Part shown: one piece after another, positions 46,260-55,469 of the stretch
Layout of the letters: the number at the start of each line of letters is the position of its first letter
Position numbering within the stretch: position 1 is the stretch's first letter
Origin: Rhodobacteraceae bacterium EL53
GTDB lineage: Bacteria; Pseudomonadota; Alphaproteobacteria; Rhodobacterales; Rhodobacteraceae
DNA length: 64,000 nt
Direction of reading: 5' to 3'
Assembly: GCA_900313015.1 (NCBI GenBank)
Contig: OMPR01000013.1
Span: forward strand, 464,725 to 528,724
Notes under the pieces: model-generated
Told to the model about the DNA's origin: nothing
Databases searched by the model: none
The model's input: only the letters and a program-made list of their open reading frames with translations
Position numbers and translations under genes: made by a program

Positions 46260-47918
46260 ATGGCGGAACAATTTCGGATTACTTTGGCGCAACTGAACCC
46301 GGTTGTGGGGGATTTGACAGGAAATGCGGCCAAGGCTCGCGAGGCTTGGGAGCAAGGGCGCGCGGCAAAGGCCGATCTGGTCGCTTTACCCGAGATGTTC
46401 ATCACCGGATACAACACGCAGGATCTGGTCCGTAAACCTGCGTTTCAACAGGCCGCGATGGCCGAAATTCAGGCGCTTGCAGTCGCGTGTTCTGATGGTC
46501 CGGCCTTGGCTATTGGTGCGCCTTGGGTTGAACAGGGCAAGCTGTTCAATGCCTATCTCATCCTTCAGAGGGGGCAGATTTCGGCGCAGGTTCTAAAGCA
46601 TCATTTGCCCAATGAAGCTGTGTTTGACGAAGTGCGTGTGTTTGAATCCGGCCCGATGAGTGGACCCTATGTCGTTGGCGGCGTGCGGATCGGTAGCCCG
46701 ATTTGTGAGGACGCCTGGCACGAAGACGTTGTGGAAACGCAAGCGGAAACCGGGGCAGAGTTTTTGCTCATCCCGAACGGGTCGCCGTATTATCGGGGCA
46801 AGGCAGATGCGCGGCTAAATCAGATGGTGTCCCGCGTGGTTGAGACGGGTCTGCCGCTGATCTATTTGAACATGGTCGGCGGGCAGGATGATCAGGTTTT
46901 TGATGGCGGCAGTTTTGCGCTGAATCCGGGGGGAGCTTTGGCATTGCGGATGCCGCTGTTCGACGAGACGGTCAGCCATGTTGATCTCGAGCGTGGCTCT
47001 GATGGGTGGCGCATTGTGCCCGGCGAAATTGCGCCACATCCCGATGAACGGGAGCAGGATTATCGCGTCATGGTGCAGTCCTTGCGGGACTACGCGGCCA
47101 AAGCGGGGTTTCAAAAGGTTCTGTTGGGCTTGTCTGGCGGCGTCGATTCGGCGCTTGTGGCGACCATCGCTGTGGATGCTTTGGGGGCCGATAATGTGCG
47201 GTGTGTCATGTTGCCCTCAGAGTTTACGTCGCAAAATTCCCTGAACGATGCCGAAGCTGTCGCCAAGGCGCTGGGTGTTTCGTACGATTTGGTGCCGATT
47301 TCGTACGGTCGCGCCGCGATCACGCAGACTTTGGCGCCACTTTTCGAGGGGCTTGCGCCGGGGCTGGCCGAGGAAAACATTCAGTCGCGATTGCGTGGAC
47401 TTTTGTTGATGGCGATGTCCAACAAGTTTGGGGAAATGCTGCTGACCACCGGCAATAAATCCGAAGTCGCGGTGGGGTATGCGACGATCTATGGCGATAT
47501 GGCGGGCGGGTATAACCCGATCAAAGACCTGTATAAAACGCGGGTGTTTGAAACCTGCCGGTGGCGCAATGCCAATCATCGCAATTGGATGATGGGACCG
47601 GCGGGCACGGTGATCCCCACATCCGTCATCGATAAGCCGCCAAGTGCGGAGTTGCGCGAAGATCAGAAAGACAGCGACAGTTTGCCTGACTATCCTGAGC
47701 TGGATGCGATTTTGAATATTCTGGTGGATCAGGACGGGTCTATTGCGGATTGCGTCGCGGCTGGTTTTGATCGCGCAACGGCAAAGCAGATCGAACATCT
47801 GATCTACATCAGCGAGCACAAACGCTTTCAATCGGCCCCTGGTGCGCGGTTGACGGATCGGGCCTTTTGGTTGGACCGCAGGTACCCGATTGTGAACCGA
47901 TGGCGAGATCCGAACTAA
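46260..47918 (+). CDS. nadE: Glutamine-dependent NAD+ synthase
   Basis: The ATG at 46260 gives 552 residues; the frame runs 11 codons further upstream with no support. The N-terminal glutaminase (nitrilase fold) shows the triad Glu45, Lys113, Cys149. The C-terminal synthetase has the pyrophosphate loop SGGVDS at 292-297. It amidates deamido-NAD with ammonia channelled from glutamine. It is divergent from the MORN gene across 156 bases. Confidence 0.96.
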   Translation: MAEQFRITLAQLNPVVGDLTGNAAKAREAWEQGRAAKADLVALPEMFITGYNTQDLVRKPAFQQAAMAEIQALAVACSDGPALAIGAPWVEQGKLFNAYLILQRGQISAQVLKHHLPNEAVFDEVRVFESGPMSGPYVVGGVRIGSPICEDAWHEDVVETQAETGAEFLLIPNGSPYYRGKADARLNQMVSRVVETGLPLIYLNMVGGQDDQVFDGGSFALNPGGALALRMPLFDETVSHVDLERGSDGWRIVPGEIAPHPDEREQDYRVMVQSLRDYAAKAGFQKVLLGLSGGVDSALVATIAVDALGADNVRCVMLPSEFTSQNSLNDAEAVAKALGVSYDLVPISYGRAAITQTLAPLFEGLAPGLAEENIQSRLRGLLLMAMSNKFGEMLLTTGNKSEVAVGYATIYGDMAGGYNPIKDLYKTRVFETCRWRNANHRNWMMGPAGTVIPTSVIDKPPSAELREDQKDSDSLPDYPELDAILNILVDQDGSIADCVAAGFDRATAKQIEHLIYISEHKRFQSAPGARLTDRAFWLDRRYPIVNRWRDPN

Positions 47919-47957
47919 GGGCTGGACGCCTTTGATAACTCGTGGTTCGGTGCGCAT

Positions 47958-49289
47958 ATGCCCGGACCTACACCCACCCCGTTTCATTCTGATGTAACTG
48001 TTCCCACGCAGGTTGATGTTGTTGTCATCGGTGGGGGGATCATCGGCGTTTCAACTGCGTTAGAGCTGGCTGAGCGCGGACGATCCGTTCTGTTGTGCGA
48101 AAAAGGGGACATCGGGGCCGAACAGAGTTCACGAAACTGGGGATGGGTGCGCCTTGGGTTGCGCGATCCGCGCGAAATTCCGTTGATGGTCGAGGCCATC
48201 CGTTTGTGGAAGGGTCTTGATGCTCGGATCGGTCGGACGACCGGATATACCCAATCAGGCATTGTGTTCGGGGCTTCGGGCGCGCGAGATGCAGACAATC
48301 TTGAACGCTGGTCGCAGAATTTGAATGGCTATCAATCTGGCGCGCGGATGGTTGCGGACACGGATTTGCAAGCGCTGTTGACCCAGCATGCAGTCCCGTT
48401 GGAGTGCGCGTTTCACATGCCCCAAGATGGACGGGCAGAACCACAGCTGGCGGCCCCGGCGATTGCTGAGGGTGCCCGTGATCGTGGCGCGACAATTCTG
48501 ACGCAATGCGCGGTTCGCAGTGTCGAAAGCAAAGCAGGCAAGGTTACCGGAGTCGTGACAGAACGCGGCCGGGTCAGGTGTGATCAGGTGGTGCTGGCAG
48601 GCGGTGCGTGGTCTCGGTTGTTTGCCGGGAATGCAGGGATCGAGCTGCCACAGCTCAAAGTCATGAATTCGGTTTTGCGCACGTCGCCAGTAGAAGGCGG
48701 CCCCGAGGTTGCGCTGTGGTCGGATGACTTTGCGATCCGCAAGCGGGCGGATGGTGGGTATTCCATCGCGTCTGGCCATGAAAATACGGTTGATCTGGTG
48801 CCCGATAGTTTTCGGCTGGCACAGGCTTTTTTGCCTGCGTTTCGACAAGAATGGAGGTCGCTGCGGTTCCGGCTGACGAAGCGGTGGTCTGTTGAGTCTG
48901 CTGAGCGCCGAAAATGGAGCCCCGATGATGTGACACCGTTCGAAGCCTGTCGCATTCTGGACCCGGTACCATCAGAAAAGGCGATCCAAAATGCTTGGAA
49001 AACCGCGCGTGCGGGTTTTCCTGTGTTGCAGGGGGCTAAGATACTCCAGACGTGGGCTGGCATGATAGACGTCACGCCGGATGCTATACCTGTCATGTCA
49101 GAAATCGACAGCTTGCCGGGACTGTTTATTGCGACGGGGTTTTCAGGGCACGGATTTGGGATCGGACCCGGGGCAGGGCGGCTGATGGCCGATCTGGTGA
49201 TGGGGACGACCCCAATCGTAGATCCTTGTGAGTTTCGCTTTTCTCGGTTTAGCGATGGCTCCCGGGTTGCGCCGAACCCGGGATACTAA
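47958..49289 (+). CDS. FAD-dependent amino acid oxidase/dehydrogenase (DadA-like)
   Basis: A 443-residue flavoprotein. The dinucleotide motif VVVIGGGIIGVSTALELAER spans residues 21-40, and ATGFSGHGFGIGPGAG near residue 393 is the C-terminal FAD contact of the D-amino acid oxidase family. Members oxidise amines, sarcosine or D-amino acids; the substrate is not evident. No signal peptide is seen. It starts 40 bases after nadE, and a hairpin overlaps its stop. Confidence 0.85.
   Translation: MPGPTPTPFHSDVTVPTQVDVVVIGGGIIGVSTALELAERGRSVLLCEKGDIGAEQSSRNWGWVRLGLRDPREIPLMVEAIRLWKGLDARIGRTTGYTQSGIVFGASGARDADNLERWSQNLNGYQSGARMVADTDLQALLTQHAVPLECAFHMPQDGRAEPQLAAPAIAEGARDRGATILTQCAVRSVESKAGKVTGVVTERGRVRCDQVVLAGGAWSRLFAGNAGIELPQLKVMNSVLRTSPVEGGPEVALWSDDFAIRKRADGGYSIASGHENTVDLVPDSFRLAQAFLPAFRQEWRSLRFRLTKRWSVESAERRKWSPDDVTPFEACRILDPVPSEKAIQNAWKTARAGFPVLQGAKILQTWAGMIDVTPDAIPVMSEIDSLPGLFIATGFSGHGFGIGPGAGRLMADLVMGTTPIVDPCEFRFSRFSDGSRVAPNPGY
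49260..49283. terminator. Hairpin at convergent gene ends
   Basis: Perfect 9-base arms TCCCGGGTT and AACCCGGGA around a six-base loop, inside the last codons of the oxidase gene and 22 bases from the end of the convergent MBL-fold gene. No U-tract follows on either strand, so intrinsic termination is uncertain. Confidence 0.35.
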
Positions 49290-49305
49290 GCGTGTCAGTG
49301 AATGG

Positions 49306-50238
49306 TCACGACATCATCTGATAGCTGACCGGCACATAGCGGAACCCATCACCGCGGCCTTCGACAAACCCGGCGGCTGGAAATGGCATGTGATACCCGA
49401 TCATCGGCACTTTATCCGCTGCAAGCATACCAAGGATCTTGCGACGCGACGCGGCAGCATCTTCGGGGGATGCATCAAAGCTAAAGGCCCAATCTGGGCG
49501 GGCAAAGCTCCAGACATAGTGGTTGGCGACGTCTGCGGTCAGCATCAACTGACGTCCACCGCTTTCCAGCATGTAACACATGTGTCCGGGGGTATGGCCA
49601 AAGCTGGACACCGCTGTCACACCCGATGCAACACTGCCGCCATCGTCCAGAAAGCTCATCTTTTCGGCCAGCGGTGTCACCAGATTTGCTACCATGTCCC
49701 CGACTCGGTTTCCGGCATCCATTTTGGACCAGAAATTGTACTCGGTTGACCCTGTCACATATTTGGCATTTGCAAAGGTCGGTTTGCCATCGGTCATCAA
49801 GCCGCCAATGTGATCTGGATGCATGTGCGTGATCACAACAGTGTCAATCGCGTCAGGAGAAACACCAGCAGCAGCTAGAGCCTTGGGTAAACCACCTTGA
49901 CCGAGACCAGTATCAAAGAGGATCAATTCGGACCCGGTATCGATAAGTGTTGGGGTGAAGTAAAACTGAAGCGTGTCATGTGGAATGAAGTTTTCTTCAG
50001 ATACCTGAGCAAACTCCTCATCTGTGGCTGCTGCCCCAAACATTGGCTTGGGCCCTTCGCGCATCGCGCTGCCGTCTAGCAACGTTGTGACGCTCATCTC
50101 ACCCAGCTTGAAATTGTGGGCGATTGGGGCGTGAACGCCGGAGCTATGTGCTGCGGCTAAAAGCGGGGTCGTTGCCGCAGCCAAAGGCAAAGCTGCCGCC
50201 CCGGTTAAGGCGGCTCGACGGGTTAGGTTGAAGGTCAT
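49306..50238 (-). CDS. Exported MBL-fold metallo-hydrolase
   Basis: A 310-residue protein with a Tat-like signal (LTRRAALTGAAALPLAAA, residues 5-22) and the metallo-beta-lactamase core. The metal motif HxHxDH is at 138-143 (THMHPDHIGG) and a later ligand His is in FGHTPGHM near 215. It should fold in the cytoplasm with its metals and act in the periplasm. Relatives hydrolyse lactones, phosphodiesters or thioesters; which applies is unknown. It is divergent from gltX. Confidence 0.87.
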   Translation of the reverse strand: MTFNLTRRAALTGAAALPLAAATTPLLAAAHSSGVHAPIAHNFKLGEMSVTTLLDGSAMREGPKPMFGAAATDEEFAQVSEENFIPHDTLQFYFTPTLIDTGSELILFDTGLGQGGLPKALAAAGVSPDAIDTVVITHMHPDHIGGLMTDGKPTFANAKYVTGSTEYNFWSKMDAGNRVGDMVANLVTPLAEKMSFLDDGGSVASGVTAVSSFGHTPGHMCYMLESGGRQLMLTADVANHYVWSFARPDWAFSFDASPEDAAASRRKILGMLAADKVPMIGYHMPFPAAGFVEGRGDGFRYVPVSYQMMS

Positions 50239-50437
50239 GGATGGTTTCCTCTCTAATGCGTCTGAAAAAAATGGAACTAGTGCGAATGAACGCTGTGGCC
50301 AGTTTCTTTTCGTAGAGTTAACCTATCAGACTTTTGGATGAGATATTTGGTTAACGCACTGCAGTAGATGTCTAAGCGGCCTTTTGCTGGACAAAACGCC
50401 CCCCATATGACATGTGCCGCCGCAACAGGAGACACCC

Positions 50438-51763
50438 ATGACAACCACTCGTTTTGCCCCGTCGCCCACCGGTTACATTCACGTGGGCAACCTGCGCACC
50501 GCGCTGATGAACTACCTTATCGCTCGTAAAGCAGGCGGCACGTTTATCCTCAGGATCGATGATACTGACCCTGTGCGGTCCAAAGAAGAATACGTTGATG
50601 CCATCAAGCAAGACCTTGAATGGCTGGGCCTGCATTGGGACAAGGTCGAGCGTCAATCAGAGCGTTTGGACCAGTATGCCGAAGCGGCTGACAAGCTGCG
50701 CGAGATGGGCCGGTTTTATGAAGCATTTGAAACGCCGACCGAGTTGGACCTGAAGCGTAAGAAGCAACTGAATATGGGCAAACCACCGGTTTATGACCGC
50801 GCGGCGCTCAACCTGTCAGCGGATGAACGGGAAGCGTTGCGTGCGGAGCGTGGCAACGGTGTTTGGCGGTTCAAGCTGGATCACGAGCGGATCGAGTGGA
50901 ACGATGGCGTTCTCGGCGATATCTCGATTGATGCGGCATCAGTGTCTGATCCGGTTCTGATCCGTGGCGACGGTCAGGTGCTGTACACGATTGCGTCGGT
51001 TGTTGATGATACCGAGATGGGCGTGACCAATGTTGTGCGAGGGTCGGACCATGTGACCAACACAGCAACGCAAATCCAGATTATTAAAGCATTGGGCGGA
51101 ACCTGCCCGGACTTTGCGCATCACTCGTTGCTGACCGGTCCGCAGGGCGAGGCATTGTCCAAGCGTCTGGGGACATTGGCCTTGCGCGATTTGCGTGAAG
51201 CCGGCGTTCAGCCGTTTGCCTTGCTAAGCCTGATGGCGCGTCTTGGATCGTCTGATCCGGTTGAGTTGCGCGCTGACATGTCCGAGCTGGTTGATGGTTT
51301 TGATATTGAACGTTTCGGGGCGGCACCAACTAAATTTGACGTGCAGGATCTGTATCCGCTGACGGCACATTATCTGCAAACCCTGCCTTTGGCGGATGTG
51401 GCTGATACCGTGGCAAACGTGGGAGTGCCCGCTGAGCTGGCCGAAGATTTCTGGCTGATGGCACGCGGCAACATTACCACCTTGAAAGATCTGGGCGGAT
51501 GGTGGGAGCTGTGCCGAGACGGTGCAGAACCCATGATTGACGACGATGATCGCGCGTTCATTGCTGAAGCAATGGCATTGTTGCCCGAAGGACCGTTGGA
51601 CGGCGACACTTGGGGCACCTGGACCAAGGCTGTGAAAGAGGCCACTGGCCGCAAAGGCAAAGGTCTGTTCATGCCGCTGCGCAAGGCGCTGACCGGACAA
51701 GAACGCGGACCAGAAATGGCAACATTGTTGCCCTTGCTGCAGGTTATTCGCGCCAAGGGCTAA
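50438..51763 (+). CDS. gltX: Glutamate--tRNA ligase
   Basis: The ATG at 50438 follows AGGAG with six-base spacing and gives 441 residues. The class I signature reads GYIHVGNLRTAL, and the KMSKS equivalent is ALSKRLGTLALRDL near residue 238. It charges tRNA-Glu and, where Asn/Gln-tRNA amidotransferase is used, tRNA-Gln. At 441 residues it is shorter than the main GltX of many bacteria (about 465-470), and alphaproteobacteria often carry two copies; this could be the second type. A terminator follows. Confidence 0.94.
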   Translation: MTTTRFAPSPTGYIHVGNLRTALMNYLIARKAGGTFILRIDDTDPVRSKEEYVDAIKQDLEWLGLHWDKVERQSERLDQYAEAADKLREMGRFYEAFETPTELDLKRKKQLNMGKPPVYDRAALNLSADEREALRAERGNGVWRFKLDHERIEWNDGVLGDISIDAASVSDPVLIRGDGQVLYTIASVVDDTEMGVTNVVRGSDHVTNTATQIQIIKALGGTCPDFAHHSLLTGPQGEALSKRLGTLALRDLREAGVQPFALLSLMARLGSSDPVELRADMSELVDGFDIERFGAAPTKFDVQDLYPLTAHYLQTLPLADVADTVANVGVPAELAEDFWLMARGNITTLKDLGGWWELCRDGAEPMIDDDDRAFIAEAMALLPEGPLDGDTWGTWTKAVKEATGRKGKGLFMPLRKALTGQERGPEMATLLPLLQVIRAKG

Positions 51764-51790
51764 ACGCTTTGGAGTGTCGAGAATGAAGAG

Positions 51791-51822
51791 AGGCGGAACC
51801 CCAGCGGTTTCGCCTTTCTTTT
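51791..51822 (+). terminator. Rho-independent terminator of gltX
   Basis: AGGCGGAACC (51791-51800) pairs with GGTTTCGCCT (51806-51815) over a five-base loop with one G-U pair, followed by TTCTTTT. It abuts the stop of the convergent gamma-glutamylcyclotransferase-like gene. Confidence 0.85.
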
Positions 51823-52390
51823 ATGTTAGCTGAAATGTTTGGGCGCCTAAGCGCATCAGATATTCATCGACCAAGGCGTGTTCGTCCGTGCCCATGGGTT
51901 GATGGCGGGGATAACGGGGGGCTGCCCTGTCATCCAGAATGGGGGCATCCCAGCCGCCTGTGGTGGCAAAGAAATGGTCAACGCCCTCTGGCCCGAAGAC
52001 GCGGGCATAGCCTTGCACAACCACATCCAGATAGCTGAGCAGGATCGGGTGTTGGGTGTCTGGTGCGGACTGTCGATGCTCGGGCACAGAATAAACCGCG
52101 ATTTCAACTTCGCGTATCACAGGATGTTCGGTGGCATGCGTGACGGAGATCCGATCATAAGCCCATTCGCGTTCATCCAAGGCTTCCCAATCGTCATTTG
52201 GAACATGGGCAATTAGACCTTGGATCGCACAAGTTGGGTCCGGTATCGCCGTCAGAAAGGCAACCGGCCGCAGATCCGTATGCCGCCAGACCCGCCGCCA
52301 TCCGCTGAGTGTGGCGGGACGAGGTTCAGGAAAATCGTGGGTGGCGGTGTTCACCAAGCTGCCGTAGCCAAAGAAATATGGGTCTGCCAT
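51821..52390 (-). CDS. Gamma-glutamylcyclotransferase family protein
   Basis: The start at 52390 follows AGAGGAC and gives 189 residues; an open frame continues 114 codons through the intergenic region and the Rrf2 gene and is not used. The N-terminal FFGYGSLVN motif (residues 6-14) binds substrate in the GGCT/ChaC fold, and the catalytic acidic residue is probably Glu in DEREWAYDR near residue 70. Members open gamma-glutamyl bonds, possibly from glutathione. The real substrate is not established. Confidence 0.82.
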   Translation of the reverse strand: MADPYFFGYGSLVNTATHDFPEPRPATLSGWRRVWRHTDLRPVAFLTAIPDPTCAIQGLIAHVPNDDWEALDEREWAYDRISVTHATEHPVIREVEIAVYSVPEHRQSAPDTQHPILLSYLDVVVQGYARVFGPEGVDHFFATTGGWDAPILDDRAAPRYPRHQPMGTDEHALVDEYLMRLGAQTFQLT

Positions 52391-52415
52391 CAGGTCCTCT
52401 GCCCCTCGTGTTCTA

Positions 52416-52429
52416 TTGATGTATGTCAA
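52416..52429 (+). promoter_or_regulatory. FNR/Dnr-like box upstream of the NsrR-like gene
   Basis: TTGATGTATGTCAA is an inverted repeat matching TTGAT-N4-ATCAA in nine of ten defined positions. Its centre (52422.5) lies about 67 bases before the regulator ATG, so a start site near 52464 would place it at -41.5, the class II activator position. The divergent gene is too close for the same geometry. Confidence 0.55.
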
Positions 52430-52489
52430 ACCGCTTTTTGCGCCAATGTGCAACAAAGCGTTATTGCAACACCAATCGGAGGAGCCGTC

Positions 52490-52939
52490 ATGCGCATTAC
52501 CAAGAGGACGAATATCGCGATCCGTTTGCTGATGTATTGTGCCGCCCATCCCGATCGATTGGTGACAAAGGCGGAAATCGCCGAAGTCTGTAATATCTCG
52601 GAAAACCATCTGGCTCAGGTCATCAACCAATTGAGCCAGCTTAACTTTCTCAGCACACAGCGCGGTCGAAATGGCGGGATGAACCTTGCGTTGCCAGCCG
52701 ACAAAATTAAGATTGGCGAAGTGTTTCGCCACATCGAAGGCGGATTACCAATCGCCGAGTGTTTTGCGGACGCGGATAACACATGCCCGCTGACCAAGGC
52801 ATGTCGCTTGCGAATCGCCCTGCAAGACGCAGCACACGCCTTTTATGCATCGCTGGACGAAATTACGCTGGACGCGCTGGTTTGTGACAATGTTGATCTG
52901 CTCAAGATCCTTCAGCCTGTGGTGTCCTGCGGGCGCTGA
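52490..52939 (+). CDS. Rrf2 family transcriptional regulator, NsrR-like
   Basis: The ATG at 52490 follows CGGAGGAG and gives 149 residues; the longer frame from 52220 is rejected. A winged-helix domain with ENHLAQVINQLS and TQRGRNGGMNLA is followed by three cysteines, Cys91, Cys99 and Cys105 (ECF, NTCPL, KACRL), suited to an iron-sulfur cluster. NsrR senses nitric oxide and represses NO-detoxifying genes. Cys spacing is 7 and 5, slightly wider than in E. coli NsrR (4 and 5). The FNR-like box upstream supports an anaerobic/NO context. Confidence 0.85.
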   Translation: MRITKRTNIAIRLLMYCAAHPDRLVTKAEIAEVCNISENHLAQVINQLSQLNFLSTQRGRNGGMNLALPADKIKIGEVFRHIEGGLPIAECFADADNTCPLTKACRLRIALQDAAHAFYASLDEITLDALVCDNVDLLKILQPVVSCGR

Positions 52940-52940
52940 T

Positions 52941-55469
52941 TTACTCACGCGCCCTTAGAACTTGTGCAGGGCGCGACGCCAAGGGGCGCCACGCAAAGAG
53001 CAATCCAGCGAGCAATGTTGCCAACACGCCGCCAACAACAATTCCAATTGCCGAGGGCCAGATGATCGAGAAACTGGTGTCCAGTACATAGGTGCTGACG
53101 GCCCATCCTCCTGCAATACCTGCAGCCAATGCCACGAGACCCGCGGCGGCCCCAAGTAGGGCGGCGCGAATGGCAAAGCTAAGCAAAATCTGCCGCCGAG
53201 GTGCGCCGACGGTTTTCAAAATTGCGGCCTCGTAAGTACGTGCGCCTTCGCCCGCTGCGGCTGCTCCGATCAGAACAAGAAACCCGGTGAGCAGGGATGC
53301 GCCCGCCCCATAGGAGGTGGCAGCGGCAAGGCCTGCCAGAACGTCAGACACTCGGTCAATGGCGTCGCGGACCCGGATTGCAGTTATGTTTGGAAACTGG
53401 TTGGCAAGGTCACGCAGGATGGCAGCCTCGGCGTGTTCTTGGGCATAGACGGTCGAGATAAAGCTGTGCGGCGCCCCGGCGATGGCAGAAGCATTCATCG
53501 CCATGACAAACCCCATGCCACCGGTTGAGAAGTCGACATCGCGGAACGAAGTGATTTCTGCTTTGATATCGCGACCAAGGATGTTGATGGTCAGTGTATC
53601 GCCCAGCGACAGGCCAATCTCGGCGGCCTCTTCGGCGGCAAAGCTGATTTGTGGCGGGCCCGTGTAATCACTCGGCCACCATTCACCGGCTGTCAGTGCG
53701 GTAGTTTCGGGCATCTCAGCATTATATGTGAGGCCCCGATCGCCTTGCACAACCCAGTGATCCCCGGCGACGTCGCTCGCTGTAATTCCATTGATACGGG
53801 TAATGACGCCGCGCAGCATTGGCGCGCTTTCGACGCGGCTGACGGCGGGGTCTTCGGCCAGACGGGCGTTGAACCCGGGCATTTGGTCTTTTTGGATATC
53901 GACAAAGAAATAAGAGGGCGCGACGTCTGGCAGGTTGCCCGAAATGGCATTGCGCAATGTTCCGTCGATCTGCCCCACAGCAGCGAGCACGGTTAAGCCA
54001 AGGCCCAGTGACAAGACAACAGAGGCTGCCCCCTCTCTCGGGCCGGAAATCGCCGCCAATGCCCATCTGAGGGCGGGGCGTTTGCGCGCAGCACGTGTTC
54101 CTGCGCGGGCAATCGATCGGATCGCAATCGCCGAGACCGCCAACAGAACAAGGGCGCCGGCCAAGCCGCCCGTTGTCATCAGGGTCAAGGTTGCAGAGCC
54201 ACTGAACCACGCCGCCAAACCCACCAACGCGACCAAACCAACCGCAATGGCAATGAGATAGCGGAGGGGAGGAAGCAGTTTGGCCGTGGACAAAGCATCG
54301 CGAAACAGGGTCGCCGCGCGCACTTCTTCGGTGCGTGCCAAAGGCCAAAGCGTAAAGATCAGCGCGGTGAGCAACCCGTAAAGGGCTGCCTCGAACAGGG
54401 GTTTAGGATACAGCGCGAATTCAGCTGGAATGGGTAGGCGGTCTTCGATCAGGGGGGCGAGCAGGACCGGAGTCATGCCGCCAAGGATCAATCCCAGCGT
54501 AATGCCAACAATCGACAGTGCGCCAATTTGAAGGAAATAGGTTTGGAAAATGGTGCGCCGGTCTGCACCCAATGTGCGCAGGGTGGCAATCGTACTGGTT
54601 TTCTCAGCAAGATAGGCCCGAACAGCCGCCGACACCCCAACACCGCCAACGGCGAGGCCAGAAAGACCAACAAGGATCAGAAATGCACCCAACCGGCGGA
54701 CGAACTCAGCCACTCCGGGGGCGCCGTTTCGGGCGTCTGTCCAGCGCAGGCCTGAGCTGTCGAATTGTTCTTTGGCGGATGCTGCTGTGGCGACAAGGTC
54801 TGTGTTGGCTGGAAGATCCAGCCGGTATTTCGTGGAAAACAACGTGCCTGCGGCCAACAAGCCTGAGTCCGTCAGGGAATCAGTCAACACGATCGTGCGT
54901 GGGCCAAGGCCGAACCCGCCGGTCGCACCATCTGGTTCCCGCACAAGCGTTGCCATCAGAACGAAGTCTTGGGTGCCAAGACGGAATGTCTGTCCTGGGG
55001 AAAGACCCAAGCGATCCATCAGGACACGTTCCATGACCGCGCCGGGTTGTCCGTTTTGACCGGCAAGAGCGGTATCCAAACCGATCGCGGGATCAAGCTG
55101 CACTGCACCAATCAAAGGATAAGCGGAATCAATCGATTTGATTTGTGTAAGCGCGCGTTCGGATTGATCGTTGCGATCAACCACAGCCATGGAACGGAAA
55201 TCTACGATCTCAGAAACGCGGTCAGCGTTCCGGGACATCCAAGCGCGTTCTGCGTCGTCCGCAAATCGGAAGGTGAATTCCATCTCGGCGTCGCCGCCGA
55301 GCAGGGCAGCCCCTTCTCGCGCCAGCCCAGCCTCGATGCCTGAGCGGACGGACCCTACAGCAGCAATGGCCGCGACTCCGAGGGCCAGACAGGCGAGAAA
55401 AATCCGAAAGCCGCGCAGTCCCCCACGCAATTCACGACGGGCAAAGCGGGCGGCAAGACGCAGGCTCAT
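52941..55469 (-). CDS. FtsX-like ABC transporter permease (YbbP type)
   Basis: An 842-residue membrane protein with an N-terminal helix, two FtsX domains (about residues 260-390 and 720-835) and a large periplasmic domain between. In E. coli YbbA-YbbP pairs sit beside tesA, as here, and the complex is thought to handle lipid or lysophospholipid-related substrates; the substrate is not proven. Its ATG overlaps the stop of the ATPase gene by four bases. It is convergent with the NsrR-like gene, one base apart. Confidence 0.88.
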   Translation of the reverse strand: MSLRLAARFARRELRGGLRGFRIFLACLALGVAAIAAVGSVRSGIEAGLAREGAALLGGDAEMEFTFRFADDAERAWMSRNADRVSEIVDFRSMAVVDRNDQSERALTQIKSIDSAYPLIGAVQLDPAIGLDTALAGQNGQPGAVMERVLMDRLGLSPGQTFRLGTQDFVLMATLVREPDGATGGFGLGPRTIVLTDSLTDSGLLAAGTLFSTKYRLDLPANTDLVATAASAKEQFDSSGLRWTDARNGAPGVAEFVRRLGAFLILVGLSGLAVGGVGVSAAVRAYLAEKTSTIATLRTLGADRRTIFQTYFLQIGALSIVGITLGLILGGMTPVLLAPLIEDRLPIPAEFALYPKPLFEAALYGLLTALIFTLWPLARTEEVRAATLFRDALSTAKLLPPLRYLIAIAVGLVALVGLAAWFSGSATLTLMTTGGLAGALVLLAVSAIAIRSIARAGTRAARKRPALRWALAAISGPREGAASVVLSLGLGLTVLAAVGQIDGTLRNAISGNLPDVAPSYFFVDIQKDQMPGFNARLAEDPAVSRVESAPMLRGVITRINGITASDVAGDHWVVQGDRGLTYNAEMPETTALTAGEWWPSDYTGPPQISFAAEEAAEIGLSLGDTLTINILGRDIKAEITSFRDVDFSTGGMGFVMAMNASAIAGAPHSFISTVYAQEHAEAAILRDLANQFPNITAIRVRDAIDRVSDVLAGLAAATSYGAGASLLTGFLVLIGAAAAGEGARTYEAAILKTVGAPRRQILLSFAIRAALLGAAAGLVALAAGIAGGWAVSTYVLDTSFSIIWPSAIGIVVGGVLATLLAGLLFAWRPLASRPAQVLRARE

